Below are positions 21,715 to 33,389 of a DNA stretch of 48,887 nt, in pieces. Source of the stretch: Comamonadaceae bacterium (GTDB taxonomy: Bacteria > Pseudomonadota > Gammaproteobacteria > Burkholderiales > Burkholderiaceae_C); the NCBI GenBank assembly GCA_947447985.1, contig CANFLX010000017.1:1-48887 (forward strand). The letters run 5' to 3'. Under the pieces are notes generated by a model. The model made no database searches, was not told the origin of the DNA, and was given only the letters and a program-made list of their open reading frames with translations. The translations under genes were made by a program, and so were the position numbers. How positions within the stretch are numbered: position 1 is the first letter of the stretch; each line of letters begins with the position of its first letter.

Positions 21715-23302
21715 AGAGTGTCTCCACCGTGATCGTCGACAGGCCGTGCTCCGATGCGTAGCGCTCGGTGTTTCGTTTGGCCTTGCCACGCACGAAAAAC
21801 GGGATTTTTTTCAACTCTTTTTCGGCGGGTGCGTCCCACGCGCAGACCGTGGGCGCGGTCGGGTGAGGGCTGCCGAGCGCCGCGCTTGGATCGTCCGCCG
21901 ACGGGCTGGATTCGGTGTCCATCGTTGCCAGCAACGTAGCCTGCTCTGCGACCGGTGACTGCTTGCGCGCGGCACCGCCCAGGTGGGAGGGCGCTGCGTC
22001 TTCGTGAAATTCGGAGTCGCCGCGGAACATGCCAATCAAATGCTCTTCGAGTCCCATCATGAGTGGATGAACCCAACTGTCAAAGAGCACGTTGGCGCCT
22101 TCAAAGCCCATTTGTGGCGAGTAGCGCGCCGGGAAGTCCTGCACATGGACCGGCGCAGAAATCACCGCGCAAGGTACCCCCAACCGTTTGGCGATGTGCC
22201 GCTCCATCTGGGTACCCAGCACCAGCTCAGGTTGCAGCTCCGCAATCCGAGCCTCAATTTCCAGGTAGTCGTCGCTGATCAAGGCCTCAATACCGTAGAG
22301 CTTGGCGGCATCGCGTACTTCTCGCGCAAATTCTCGGCTGTAGGTGCCGATGCCGACGACCGCAAAGCCCATTTCCTCAGCGGCCACTTTGGCGGCAGCC
22401 ACCGCATGGGTCGCATCGCCGAACACGAACACACGCTTGCCGGTGAGGTAGGTCGAATCCACAGAACGGGCATACCAGTTGGCCCGGGATAGCACTCGGT
22501 CCACAGACCCGTTGGGGTCTAAGCCTGCGAGGGTGGCGACTTCACGGATAAATGCGCGCGTCGCACCCACACCAATGGGAATCGTCTTGGTAAACGCCTG
22601 GCCATACGTGCGCTCCAACCATTGCGCACTGAGCTTGGCGATCTCGGGGTAGAGCAACACGTTGAAATCTGCATCCGCCAAGCGCGCCAGGTCGGCTGGT
22701 GAAGCGCTTTGCGGCGCAACCACGTTGATGTCAATGCCCATGTCGGTGAGCAGCTTTCGGATTTCAGCCACATCATCCCGGTGGCGAAAGCCCAAAGCAC
22801 TGGGGCCCAGGATGTTGCATAGAGGTTTTCGTCCCTCTCTCTGCGCCGGGCTCAGGTCGGAGGGCTTGGAAAGGTGGCGAACCAATTGGTAGAAAGTCTC
22901 GGAAGCCCCCCAGTTTTCTTTGCGCTGGTAGGACGGCAACTCCAGCGCAACCACCGGCACAGGCAGGTTCAGTGCTTTGCACAAGCCGCCGGGGTCATCC
23001 TGGATCAACTCTGCTGTGCAGGACGATCCAACCAGCATGGCCTGCGGTGCAAAGCGCTCGAAGGCCTGGCGCGCCGCGGTTTTGAACAACTCCGCGGTAT
23101 CGCCGCCAAGGTCACGCGCCTGAAACGTGGTGTAGGTCACGGGCGGGCGCTTTTGCAGGCGCTCGATCATGGTGAACAGCAAGTCTGCGTAGGTGTCGCC
23201 CTGCGGTGCGTGCAGCACGTAATGCACACCCTCCATCGCGGTTGCGATGCGCATGGCCCCGACATGGGGTGGTCCTTCGTAGGTCCATAAAGTCAGTTGC
23301 AT
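21686..23302 (-). CDS. bchB: Light-independent protochlorophyllide reductase subunit B
   Basis: The 538-residue NifK-like subunit of DPOR. It begins [15 protein letters not shown], the standard N-terminus, and Asp36 (HAPQGD) is the expected aspartate ligand to the NB 4Fe-4S cluster. Cys in the [15 protein letters not shown] region and the C-terminal domain ([15 protein letters not shown]) are conserved. The region at about 445-505 is a variable Ala/Ser/Pro-rich linker. The start is 13 nt after bchN; longer upstream frames run inside bchN. Confidence 0.96.
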
Positions 23303-23315
23303 GTTGCTTCTTTCT

Positions 23316-25168
<1,853 letters not shown>

Positions 25169-25174
25169 GGGATC

Positions 25175-25203
25175 AATTTATCCCCCAATTTCTGAAATGT
25201 CAA
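25175..25203 (-). promoter_or_regulatory. Candidate promoter of the bchF superoperon
   Basis: On the minus strand, TTGACA (25203-25198), 17 bp, then TAAATT (25180-25175). The -35 hexamer lies within a PpsR-like site. Only six bases separate the -10 box from the bchF ATG, so transcription would start at about the A of the start codon. The hexamers are good sigma70 matches; use is inferred. Confidence 0.5.
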
Positions 25204-25231
25204 TAAGTTGTTACGTCAATAAAATTAGACA
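25198..25231. promoter_or_regulatory. Tandem PpsR/CrtJ-type operator motifs upstream of bchF
   Basis: Two 18-bp motifs of the TGT-N12-ACA class, each with one mismatch, lie back to back with a 2-bp overlap: TGTCAATAAGTTGTTACG (25198-25215) and CGTCAATAAAATTAGACA (25214-25231). PpsR/CrtJ binds such pairs cooperatively and represses bch and crt genes. The first covers the bchF -35 hexamer. A 7-bp inverted repeat (CCGACTA/TAGTCGG, 25243-25259) lies next to them. Confidence 0.55.
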
Positions 25232-25273
25232 CTTAAAATAGCCCGACTAATTTAGTCGGATTACAGAATTCCT

Positions 25274-25312
25274 TTGACCTGAATCAAATTGCGGCGTAAA
25301 ACTAATTAGACA
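25274..25312 (+). promoter_or_regulatory. Candidate ppaA promoter overlapped by a PpsR-type motif
   Basis: TTGACC (25274-25279), 17 bp, TAAAAC (25297-25302) reads toward ppaA. A CGT-N12-ACA motif (25295-25312) covers the -10 box. The motif shares ATTAGACA with the operator at 25214-25231. A transcript would have a leader of about 130 nt before the ATG at 25442. A 6-bp inverted repeat (CTGTGG/CCACAG, 25343-25361) lies in that leader. Confidence 0.45.
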
Positions 25313-25441
25313 GCAATGCGAGTCAAGAAATTTCGTCACCGACTGTGGCATCTGCCCACAGCTGACACCAGGGTTTTCTTGCCGGGCGCGGGCGGTTCCC
25401 AATAACGAGATGAGACAAATCCTTCAGTTCAGGAGACAGAC

Positions 25442-26341
25442 ATGGGTTCATCCAGCCGGAGCTCCTTTGTAAACAAGACGATTTACAGCGAAGACCAGCC
25501 CTCGCAGGAGTGGCAGGACAGGACGGGTTCCGCCGCAGCACAGGCACTGGCCGACTCAGACCACACTGTTGCAGTGCTGGCCCAGGCGATTCAGCACGAA
25601 ATCATCCCCCGCCTGATGCTTGCGCACCGCATGCCGATCGAGTGCGACCTCCCTCCTGCTGCAGTTGCTGTGGAGATTTCACAAGAGGAAGTCGTCAATT
25701 TCGGCCAATTGATTCTTACCAGGAATGTGAAGCAGGCTCTGGCTTTCATTACCCAGATTCGCGAACAAGGTGCGCCCATTGAGGTGATTTACCTGGACCT
25801 GCTGGCCCCCGTGGCGCGTTACCTGGGCGAGTTGTGGGAAAACGATTTGTCCGATTTCACGGATGTGACCATTGGCCTGGGCGAGTTGCAAAAAATGCTG
25901 CGGGATCTGAATTCGGAGGTCGCGCAGTCCAAGCACCCTGTTCCTAATGGATTGAGTATTCTTTTGGTGCCTACGCCGGGTGAGCAGCACACTTTTGGCT
26001 TGGCCATGGTGGCGGAGTTGTTTAGAAAACAGGGCTGGGAGGTGGTCGGCGGGCCTTACGACTTGGGCGACACCCCCCAAGCACTGGCAGCACAGCGTTC
26101 CTTTGATGTGATCGGATTTTCGTTGGCAACGTCCAAGAATTTGCCCCATTTGAACGAATGCATCACGGCGGTACGCAAGGCGTCAAAAAACAAAACGGTG
26201 TGCATAATGGCTGGTGGACCGCTCTTTGCGTTGCACCCTGAGCGTTCGGCCGACGTTGGTGCCGATTTGGTCACGAGCGACGCCAATGCGGCGCCGTCAC
26301 TGGTGCTTTTGCATCTTTCCTCGGGCGCGCCCCTGCAATAA
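25442..26341 (+). CDS. ppaA: PpaA/AerR-type cobalamin-binding antirepressor of PpsR
   Basis: A 299-residue regulator. The N-terminal half (about 40-165) is a helical four-helix domain as found before B12-binding folds, and the C-terminal half is a Rossmann-like B12 domain with the motif PTPGEQHTFGLAMV, in which E181-x-H183-x-x-G186 matches the cobalamin-ligating motif. In Rhodobacter, PpaA and AerR sense light and oxygen through B12 or heme and relieve repression by PpsR/CrtJ. The neighbouring ppsR gene fits this. The ATG has an AGGAG about 10 nt upstream. AerR and PpaA are close relatives; I cannot decide which name is better. Confidence 0.9.
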   Translation: MGSSSRSSFVNKTIYSEDQPSQEWQDRTGSAAAQALADSDHTVAVLAQAIQHEIIPRLMLAHRMPIECDLPPAAVAVEISQEEVVNFGQLILTRNVKQALAFITQIREQGAPIEVIYLDLLAPVARYLGELWENDLSDFTDVTIGLGELQKMLRDLNSEVAQSKHPVPNGLSILLVPTPGEQHTFGLAMVAELFRKQGWEVVGGPYDLGDTPQALAAQRSFDVIGFSLATSKNLPHLNECITAVRKASKNKTVCIMAGGPLFALHPERSADVGADLVTSDANAAPSLVLLHLSSGAPLQ

Positions 26342-26378
26342 TTCGACGGCCCCACTCCACAATAATTACTACAAATTT

Positions 26379-27836
26379 ATGACCCAGCCCCTTGAAAATT
26401 CACCGATCCAACAAACGGGGCGTTTTCATCAAGCACAACGCTTTTTCGATCGACTCGATGCCGACACGGTTTCCCGATTGATCACGGCAGCAGCCGATGT
26501 GGTGTTGGTGATTGACGCCCAGGGCGTGATCCAGGATGCGGCCTTTGGCAACGAGGAGTTGATGGGCCATGGCCACAGCCAATGGATGGGCAAGCCTTGG
26601 AGCCAGACGGTCACCGAAGAAAGTCGGCCCAAAGTTGCGGCGATGCTGCGTGATTTGGGCACAGACAAGGGGCCTAAGTGGCGCCACCTCAACCAATATG
26701 CGGGAGACGGGACCGAGTTGCCCCTGTCCTATTCCCTGGTGCGGGTGGCTGACTCCTCCGCCGCACATGCCATTGCTTTCGGACGTGACTTGAGGCCTCA
26801 GGCCGCTTTGCAGCAAAAGTTGGTTACCGCGCAGCGCTCGATGGAGCGTGATTATTGGCACCTCAAGCACGTCGAGACACGCTACCGGCTGCTTTTTCAA
26901 GTGTCCTCGGAAGCTTTGCTGATTTTGGATGCCCATACCGAAAAGTTGGAAGACAGCAACCCGGTGGCTCAAATTTTGTTTGGCGAAGCCTTGGCCAAGC
27001 CAGGGTGGAACTTGGCCCACAGCCTGGACAAACGCAGCAACACCGCGCTGAGCGAGGTGTTTTCGGGCTTGCGCGCCAGCGGACAGGCCTCGCCGATTGA
27101 CATTCGCCTCTTGCACAACAACAGCGAAGTGAGTGTTTCGGTTTCCCTGTTCCGCCAAGAGCAGTCCGCTCATTTCCTGTTGCGCTTGGTTCCCAAAAAT
27201 CAGCTGGCGGAGACCTCTGCGCTGGTAGCGACCAAGCAAGTTTTGACCGAGGTGATGGAGAGTGCACCCGACGCATTCGTGGTGACCGACCTCGTTGGCA
27301 ATGTGCTGACGGCCAACCGGGCCTTTTTGCAATTGGCCCAAGTCAGTAACGAGGCCTTGGTGCGCGGCGAATCACTAGAGCGCTGGCTTGGTCGCGCAGG
27401 CGTCGATTTGAGTGTTCTTCTTTCCAATTTGCGCCAGCGCGATGTGGTGCGCCTGTTTGCTACGCGGATGCGCGGCGATTACGGTTCGACGACCGATGTG
27501 GAGATTTCTGCGGTGGCGGTGACGACAGGCGAGCAGCGATGCCTGGGCTTTACCATCCGCGATGTGGGTTTGCGCTTGGCCAGTGAAGTCAAACCCAGCC
27601 GTGAATTGCCAAGATCGACCGACCAAATGACCGAGTTGGTAGGTCGCGTTCCTCTTAAAGACATTGTCCGTGAGACCACCGATTTGATTGAGCAATTGTG
27701 CATCGAGGCCGCGCTGGAGCTGACCGGCGACAACCGTGCTTCGGCCGCTGAAATGCTCGGCCTGTCCCGCCAAAGCCTGTACGTCAAACTGCGGCGCTTC
27801 AACATCGGCGATTTGGATGGCGAGGGCGAAGCCTGA
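26379..27836 (+). CDS. ppsR: PpsR/CrtJ transcriptional regulator of photosynthesis genes
   Basis: A 485-residue regulator. The N-terminus has a PAS-like domain (VVLVIDAQGVIQDAA), then at least two more PAS modules (about 165-285 and 290-400, with APDAFVVTDLVGNVL). The end is a Fis-type helix-turn-helix (AAEMLGLSRQSLYVKLRRF). Only two cysteines are present: Cys388 in the last PAS domain and Cys441 (QLCIEAAL) just before the HTH, the latter matching the redox Cys of Rhodobacter PpsR/CrtJ near 420-424. No counterpart of the second redox Cys near 250 is visible. The start at 26379 (MTQPLENSP) is 37 nt after ppaA; earlier starts lie inside ppaA. Confidence 0.93.
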   Translation: MTQPLENSPIQQTGRFHQAQRFFDRLDADTVSRLITAAADVVLVIDAQGVIQDAAFGNEELMGHGHSQWMGKPWSQTVTEESRPKVAAMLRDLGTDKGPKWRHLNQYAGDGTELPLSYSLVRVADSSAAHAIAFGRDLRPQAALQQKLVTAQRSMERDYWHLKHVETRYRLLFQVSSEALLILDAHTEKLEDSNPVAQILFGEALAKPGWNLAHSLDKRSNTALSEVFSGLRASGQASPIDIRLLHNNSEVSVSVSLFRQEQSAHFLLRLVPKNQLAETSALVATKQVLTEVMESAPDAFVVTDLVGNVLTANRAFLQLAQVSNEALVRGESLERWLGRAGVDLSVLLSNLRQRDVVRLFATRMRGDYGSTTDVEISAVAVTTGEQRCLGFTIRDVGLRLASEVKPSRELPRSTDQMTELVGRVPLKDIVRETTDLIEQLCIEAALELTGDNRASAAEMLGLSRQSLYVKLRRFNIGDLDGEGEA

Positions 27837-27887
27837 AGCCGGCGGAGCAGCCCGCGCGCTGCGGGTGCTAGGGGAAACCATAAGGGT

Positions 27888-27928
27888 TGTAAATTTCCCT
27901 TGACATTGCAAAGTGTCAACTGTAAAAA
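27888..27928 (+). promoter_or_regulatory. bchG promoter with a perfect PpsR-type operator
   Basis: TTGACA (27900-27905), 17 bp, TAAAAA (27923-27928) is a near-consensus promoter for bchG. A perfect TGT-N12-ACA motif (TGTAAATTTCCCTTGACA, 27888-27905) covers the whole -35 hexamer, so PpsR would block RNA polymerase. TGACA-N8-TGTCA (27901-27918) is an additional inverted repeat. The -10 box ends 8 nt before the bchG ATG at 27937. Confidence 0.6.
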
Positions 27929-27936
27929 CGTTGGGC

Positions 27937-28821
27937 ATGCCTCTGCCCCAACTTTCCGCCGTCACTGAGCTGTTTAAGCCTATCACTTGGTTTCCGCCGA
28001 TGTGGGCCTTCGCCTGTGGCGTGGTGGCATCAGGCGCGTCAATGCAGGGCAAATGGACGGTTGCCTTGGTCGGTGTCGCGCTTGCAGGGCCCTTTGTGTG
28101 CGCCACCAGCCAGGCGGTGAACGATTGGTTTGACCGTCACGTCGATGCCATCAATGAGCCGCAGCGCCCGATACCCTCAGGCCGCATTCCAGGGCGCTGG
28201 GGTTTGTACATCGCAATTCTTTGGACGCTGGTGTCGTTGGCAGTCGCCAGTCTGCTCGGGCCGTGGGGGTTTGGCGCGGCGCTTGTGGGCCTGCTGCTGG
28301 CTTGGGCCTACAGCGCTCCCCCTTTGCGACTGAAGAAAAACGGCTGGTGGGGCAACGCGGCTTGCGGCATCAGTTACGAAGGAATCGCCTGGGCCACCGG
28401 TGCTGCGGTGATGGTCGGTGGAAGCATGCCCGATCTGCGTTCGCTGTCCTTGGCCTTGCTCTACAGCATCGGGACGCACGGCATCATGACCCTTAATGAT
28501 TTCAAGGCCGTCGCAGGGGACCGTGCCCTGGGCATTCGCTCGCTACCGGTGCAATTGGGCGAGCAAGGAGCGGGCAATATGGCCTGCTGGTTCATGGCGG
28601 TGCCCCAAGTTCTGGTGATCATCCTCTTGTTTGCATGGAATCAAGCCGGCAGCGGGATGGCGGTGGTGGTTCTGCTTGCTGCGCAACTCATCATGATGGA
28701 CTATTTCCTGAGGCGGGTGGCGCAGCGAGCGCTTTGGTACAGCGGCTTTGGCGTGCCATTTTTTGTCGCAGGAATGATGGTTAGCGCATTTGGATTACGT
28801 GCCTTGGTGCAGGCGCATTGA
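27937..28821 (+). CDS. bchG: Bacteriochlorophyll synthase (geranylgeranyl/phytyl transferase)
   Basis: BchG esterifies bacteriochlorophyllide a with a C20 prenyl diphosphate, the last assembly step. The 294-residue UbiA-type prenyltransferase has the signature NDWFDRHVDAINEPQRPIPS (Asp-rich Mg-PPi site) and the second motif DFKAVAGDRALGIRSLP, with about eight membrane helices. I chose ATG 27937 (MPLPQLSAV) because promoter elements occupy 27900-27928; a GTG at 27913 would lie inside the promoter. No Shine-Dalgarno is seen. bchP follows 48 nt after the stop. Confidence 0.94.
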   Translation: MPLPQLSAVTELFKPITWFPPMWAFACGVVASGASMQGKWTVALVGVALAGPFVCATSQAVNDWFDRHVDAINEPQRPIPSGRIPGRWGLYIAILWTLVSLAVASLLGPWGFGAALVGLLLAWAYSAPPLRLKKNGWWGNAACGISYEGIAWATGAAVMVGGSMPDLRSLSLALLYSIGTHGIMTLNDFKAVAGDRALGIRSLPVQLGEQGAGNMACWFMAVPQVLVIILLFAWNQAGSGMAVVVLLAAQLIMMDYFLRRVAQRALWYSGFGVPFFVAGMMVSAFGLRALVQAH

Positions 28822-28869
28822 TGAAGCATGCACCCCTTCCCACTTGACTGAAAAACACGAGGTATTGCC

Positions 28870-30078
28870 ATGCAATCTACTGAAACCTTTGATGTTGTGG
28901 TCGTCGGCGGAGGGCCAGCAGGAGCAACTGCCGCGCATACGCTGGCGCAACGGGGGCATTCCGTGCTCCTCCTTGATCGGGCTGGAAGGATCAAACCTTG
29001 TGGCGGTGCGATACCGCCGCGACTCATCAAGGACTATGCCATCCCAGACCATTTGCTGGTTGCCAAGGCGCAGTCGGCGCGCATGATTTCGCCGAGTGCC
29101 CACAAGGTAGATATTCCGATTGATAACGGCTTTGTCGGCATGGTCGACCGCGCAGAATTTGACGAATGGTTGCGTGTGCGCGCGGCCAGCGCGGGAGCCG
29201 TGAGGCGTATCGGCACCTTCGAAAAAATCAGCCGGGATTCGGACGGTGTGAGCGTGGTGCACTTCCAGGCCCGTGAGCGCTCGCAACGCGGTGAAGGTCG
29301 ACCCGCAAGCGTTCGGGCTTTGAGCATCATCGGAGCCGACGGTGCAAAGTCGCAGGTTGCGCGTCAAGCGGGCGTGCCCGGTGCCACTGACACGCAATAT
29401 GTGTTTGCTTACCACGAGATCGTCAGAGCTCCGGCAGTGAAACCGGTCGGCTATGACGGCACGCGATGCGATGTGTTCTATCAAGGCAAGTTGTCGCCAG
29501 ACTTCTACGGCTGGATTTTTCCCCACGGCGAGACCTTGAGCATTGGCACCGGCAGTGCTGACAAGGGGTTTTCGCTGCGCAACGCCGTAGCCTCGCTGCG
29601 TCAGGCATCCGGCCTCGGCCAGGCGGAGGTGCTGCGGCGCGAGGGTGCGCCACTGCCTATGAAACCCCTCAAACGCTGGGACAACGGGCGTGACGTAGTG
29701 CTGGCCGGTGATGCGGCCGGCGTCGTGGCGCCAGCCTCCGGCGAGGGAATTTACTACGCCATGTACGGCGGTGAGCTGGCAGCCATTGCGGTTGAAAAAC
29801 TACTGCTCACCGGCGATGCCAGTAGCCTGCAATATGCAAGGAAACAGTTCATGAAAGCGCACCGCACCGTTTTTACGGTTCTGGGCATCATGCAGTGGTT
29901 TTGGTACAGCAGCGAAAAACGGCGCGAGCGCTTTGTCAAAATTTGCGAAGACCGCGATGTTCAGCAACTCACTTTTGAGTCTTACATGAACAAGCAATTG
30001 GTTCGCAAAAAGCCGATGGCCCATGTGCGAATTTTCTTCAAGGACATGGCGCACTTGTTAGGCCTGGCCAAAGTGTGA
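28870..30078 (+). CDS. bchP: Geranylgeranyl reductase for bacteriochlorophyll side chain
   Basis: BchP reduces the geranylgeranyl tail of bacteriochlorophyll to phytyl. The 402-residue flavoprotein has the FAD loop VVVVGGGPAGATAAHTLAQ (about 9-27), LLLDRAGRIKPCGGAIPPR and the second FAD motif VVLAGDAAGVVAPASGEG. The ATG has AACACGAGG upstream. The stop overlaps the next start by 4 nt (GTGA). Confidence 0.95.
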   Translation: MQSTETFDVVVVGGGPAGATAAHTLAQRGHSVLLLDRAGRIKPCGGAIPPRLIKDYAIPDHLLVAKAQSARMISPSAHKVDIPIDNGFVGMVDRAEFDEWLRVRAASAGAVRRIGTFEKISRDSDGVSVVHFQARERSQRGEGRPASVRALSIIGADGAKSQVARQAGVPGATDTQYVFAYHEIVRAPAVKPVGYDGTRCDVFYQGKLSPDFYGWIFPHGETLSIGTGSADKGFSLRNAVASLRQASGLGQAEVLRREGAPLPMKPLKRWDNGRDVVLAGDAAGVVAPASGEGIYYAMYGGELAAIAVEKLLLTGDASSLQYARKQFMKAHRTVFTVLGIMQWFWYSSEKRRERFVKICEDRDVQQLTFESYMNKQLVRKKPMAHVRIFFKDMAHLLGLAKV

Positions 30079-30353
30079 ACTTGCAAAGCTTTTATGCGGG
30101 TCCCCTGGTGGTGGACATCGCTATTGCGTTTATTGCCCTGGAAGCACTGCTGCTGTGGCTGCTTTACTCCGCACGGGGCTGGGGCATCGCCCCATCGCAA
30201 TACCTTTTGACCCTGGTCTCCGGTCTATTTTTGATGCTGGCGCTGCGTTGCGCTTTGACCCCGGAAGGCTGGCTGGGCATGGCCTTAGCGTTGGTGGCGG
30301 CCGGGCTGGCGCATGCGGCTGATTTGCGCCAACGTTTTCGCAGGCGCCCGTGA
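30075..30353 (+). CDS. Small three-helix membrane protein coupled to bchP
   Basis: A 92-residue protein started by GTG overlapping the bchP stop by 4 nt, which makes translational coupling very likely. It has three hydrophobic segments (about 10-32, 38-58 and 66-82) and a basic end (RQRFRRRP). I do not recognise a named family; coupling suggests help in the function or placement of BchP, which is inference. It converges with cbbR, leaving 10 nt. Confidence 0.8.
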   Translation: MNLQSFYAGPLVVDIAIAFIALEALLLWLLYSARGWGIAPSQYLLTLVSGLFLMLALRCALTPEGWLGMALALVAAGLAHAADLRQRFRRRP

Positions 30354-30363
30354 AAGCAGGCCC

Positions 30364-31308
30364 TTAGGGCGCCGACGATCCCAGCTTCATGTGACGCGAA
30401 AACTGCTGCAGCAGGTAATCCTCACCATGTTCAAGCACAAAGTAGCGAAACGCCTCCGCCGCTGGCGACAGCAACTTGGACAGCATGTGCACCACGTTCC
30501 AGGCCCGTACGACCGGGGAGCCTTCAACATCCAGGATGGAAATCAGCCGGTTGTCGAGTTCCAGTCCCAGCGTGTGCAGGGAAAGAAAACTTAAGCCCAT
30601 GCCAGCCATCACGGCTTGCTTGATGGTTTCATTGCTGGCCATTTCCATGGTGACATTGGGTGCGATCCGTGCTTTTTCTAAAAACCGCTCTAATGCCGCG
30701 CGGGTCCCCGAGCCCGGCTCCCGCAGGATGAAGGGCTGGCGCTCCAGGTCGCGGGGTAACAGGGACTCTGCGCTGGCCAGGGGATGGTCTACCGCGGCCA
30801 CAAACACGTGGGGATGGGCGGCAAATGGTTCGGCGCGGGTGGCCATCTCGGTGGGTGGGCGACCCATGATGGCGATGTCCACTTCATTGGCGTACAGCAT
30901 CTTGACCAATTGCTCGCGGTTTCCCACCACCAGTTTGATGTCAATGCCTTGGTGTTCCTGGCGAAAGCGCGCAAGCAAATGCGGCAGGAAATACTTGGCC
31001 GTGCTCACCATTCCGATCGTGAGCAGCCCCACCTCAAGCTTCTGTAGGCGGGCCGCTGCATCCTCTGCGTCCTTCAGGGTTGCCAGCATTTTGCGGGCGT
31101 ACACCAGCATGTATTCACCGACGGTGGTGAGTGACACCTTGCGACCGCTGCGATCGAACAAGGGCAGCCCAATGTGCTTTTCCAGTTCGCGTACCTGCAT
31201 GGTCACGGCGGGTGGCGTGAGGTTCAGTGTTTGCGCGGCGCCCGTAAAGCTCAGCTGGCGGGCGACCTCACTAAAGACCCTGAGTTGGCGAAAGGTAGCG
31301 TTCTTCAT
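30364..31308 (-). CDS. cbbR: LysR-type regulator CbbR of the Calvin-cycle operon
   Basis: A 314-residue LysR-family regulator, with N-terminal winged HTH (ATFRQLRVFSEVARQLSFTGAAQ continues to about residue 60) and a C-terminal effector domain that in CbbR senses metabolites such as RuBP or NADPH. The start at 31308 (MKNATFRQL) is the family start; a longer frame would run through the operator region toward cbbL. Divergent orientation to cbbL is the classical autoregulatory layout. Confidence 0.94.
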   Translation of the reverse strand: MKNATFRQLRVFSEVARQLSFTGAAQTLNLTPPAVTMQVRELEKHIGLPLFDRSGRKVSLTTVGEYMLVYARKMLATLKDAEDAAARLQKLEVGLLTIGMVSTAKYFLPHLLARFRQEHQGIDIKLVVGNREQLVKMLYANEVDIAIMGRPPTEMATRAEPFAAHPHVFVAAVDHPLASAESLLPRDLERQPFILREPGSGTRAALERFLEKARIAPNVTMEMASNETIKQAVMAGMGLSFLSLHTLGLELDNRLISILDVEGSPVVRAWNVVHMLSKLLSPAAEAFRYFVLEHGEDYLLQQFSRHMKLGSSAP

Positions 31309-31353
31309 TAAGTAATAGCTTAACTGAAAAGTAAAAAGATATGAATTTACTTT
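31308..31353. promoter_or_regulatory. Probable CbbR operators between cbbR and cbbL
   Basis: Two inverted repeats lie in the 104-nt divergent spacer: TTAAG-N6-CTTAA (31308-31323), overlapping the cbbR start, and AAAGTAAA-N10-TTTACTTT (31328-31353). LysR regulators bind such T-N11-A dyads. A TTGACT (31361-31366) follows, but no convincing -10 box is visible. Confidence 0.55.
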
Positions 31354-31412
31354 ATTGAGGTTGACTTTTACATTCCCACCGACGCCAACCCCAACCCACA
31401 CAGGAGACATGA

Positions 31413-32882
<1,470 letters not shown>

Positions 32883-32911
32883 CACCACCACGCTGCAAGG
32901 AGAAACACACC

Positions 32912-33352
32912 ATGATGACCAACCCGACCGGCCGCTTGACGCAAGGCCAATTCAGTTTTCTGCCCGACCTGAGCGACGCCGAAATCACACTCCAAATCGA
33001 GTACGGCCTGCGCAAAGGCTACGCCTGGAGCGTGGAATACACCGACGACCCCCATCCGCGCAACACCTACTGGGACATGTATGGCAACCCCATGTTTGAC
33101 CTGCACGATGCTGCCGGCGTGATGCAGGAACTCAAGGCCTGCCGGGCCGCGTTTCCCAACCACTACATCCGCATGCTGGCGTTTGACTCCACCCGCGGCG
33201 TGGAAACGATTGCCATGAGCTTCATCGTCAACCGTCCGAAAACCGAACCAGGTTTCATGCTCGAGCGCCAAGAGGTGAACGGCCGTTCAGTGCGCTACAC
33301 CACGCGCGGCTACGGAGCCGCACAGCCTGAAGGCGAGCGTTACAAAAGCTGA
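32912..33352 (+). CDS. cbbS: RuBisCO small subunit, red type
   Basis: A 146-residue small subunit. It starts MMTNPTGRLTQGQFSFLPDL and has the conserved YTDDPHPRNTYWDMYG motif. The extended C-terminus (from about residue 110, with GYGAAQPEGERY) is typical of red-type small subunits that form a central barrel. AAGGAG lies upstream of the ATG, 29 nt after cbbL. Confidence 0.96.
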   Translation: MMTNPTGRLTQGQFSFLPDLSDAEITLQIEYGLRKGYAWSVEYTDDPHPRNTYWDMYGNPMFDLHDAAGVMQELKACRAAFPNHYIRMLAFDSTRGVETIAMSFIVNRPKTEPGFMLERQEVNGRSVRYTTRGYGAAQPEGERYKS

Positions 33353-33389
33353 CCGTTTGTGATGGCCACTGCACCTTGAGGTACTTAGG

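Noticed and set aside
25343..25361. CTGTGG/CCACAG inverted repeat as a further PpsR site
   Set aside because: The TGT and ACA are 11, not 12, bases apart; kept only as a dyad in the ppaA leader.
27913..27936. GTG start for bchG at 27913
   Set aside because: It lies between the -35 and -10 boxes of the likely promoter and adds eight residues that do not look like the family; ATG 27937 gives the usual N-terminus.
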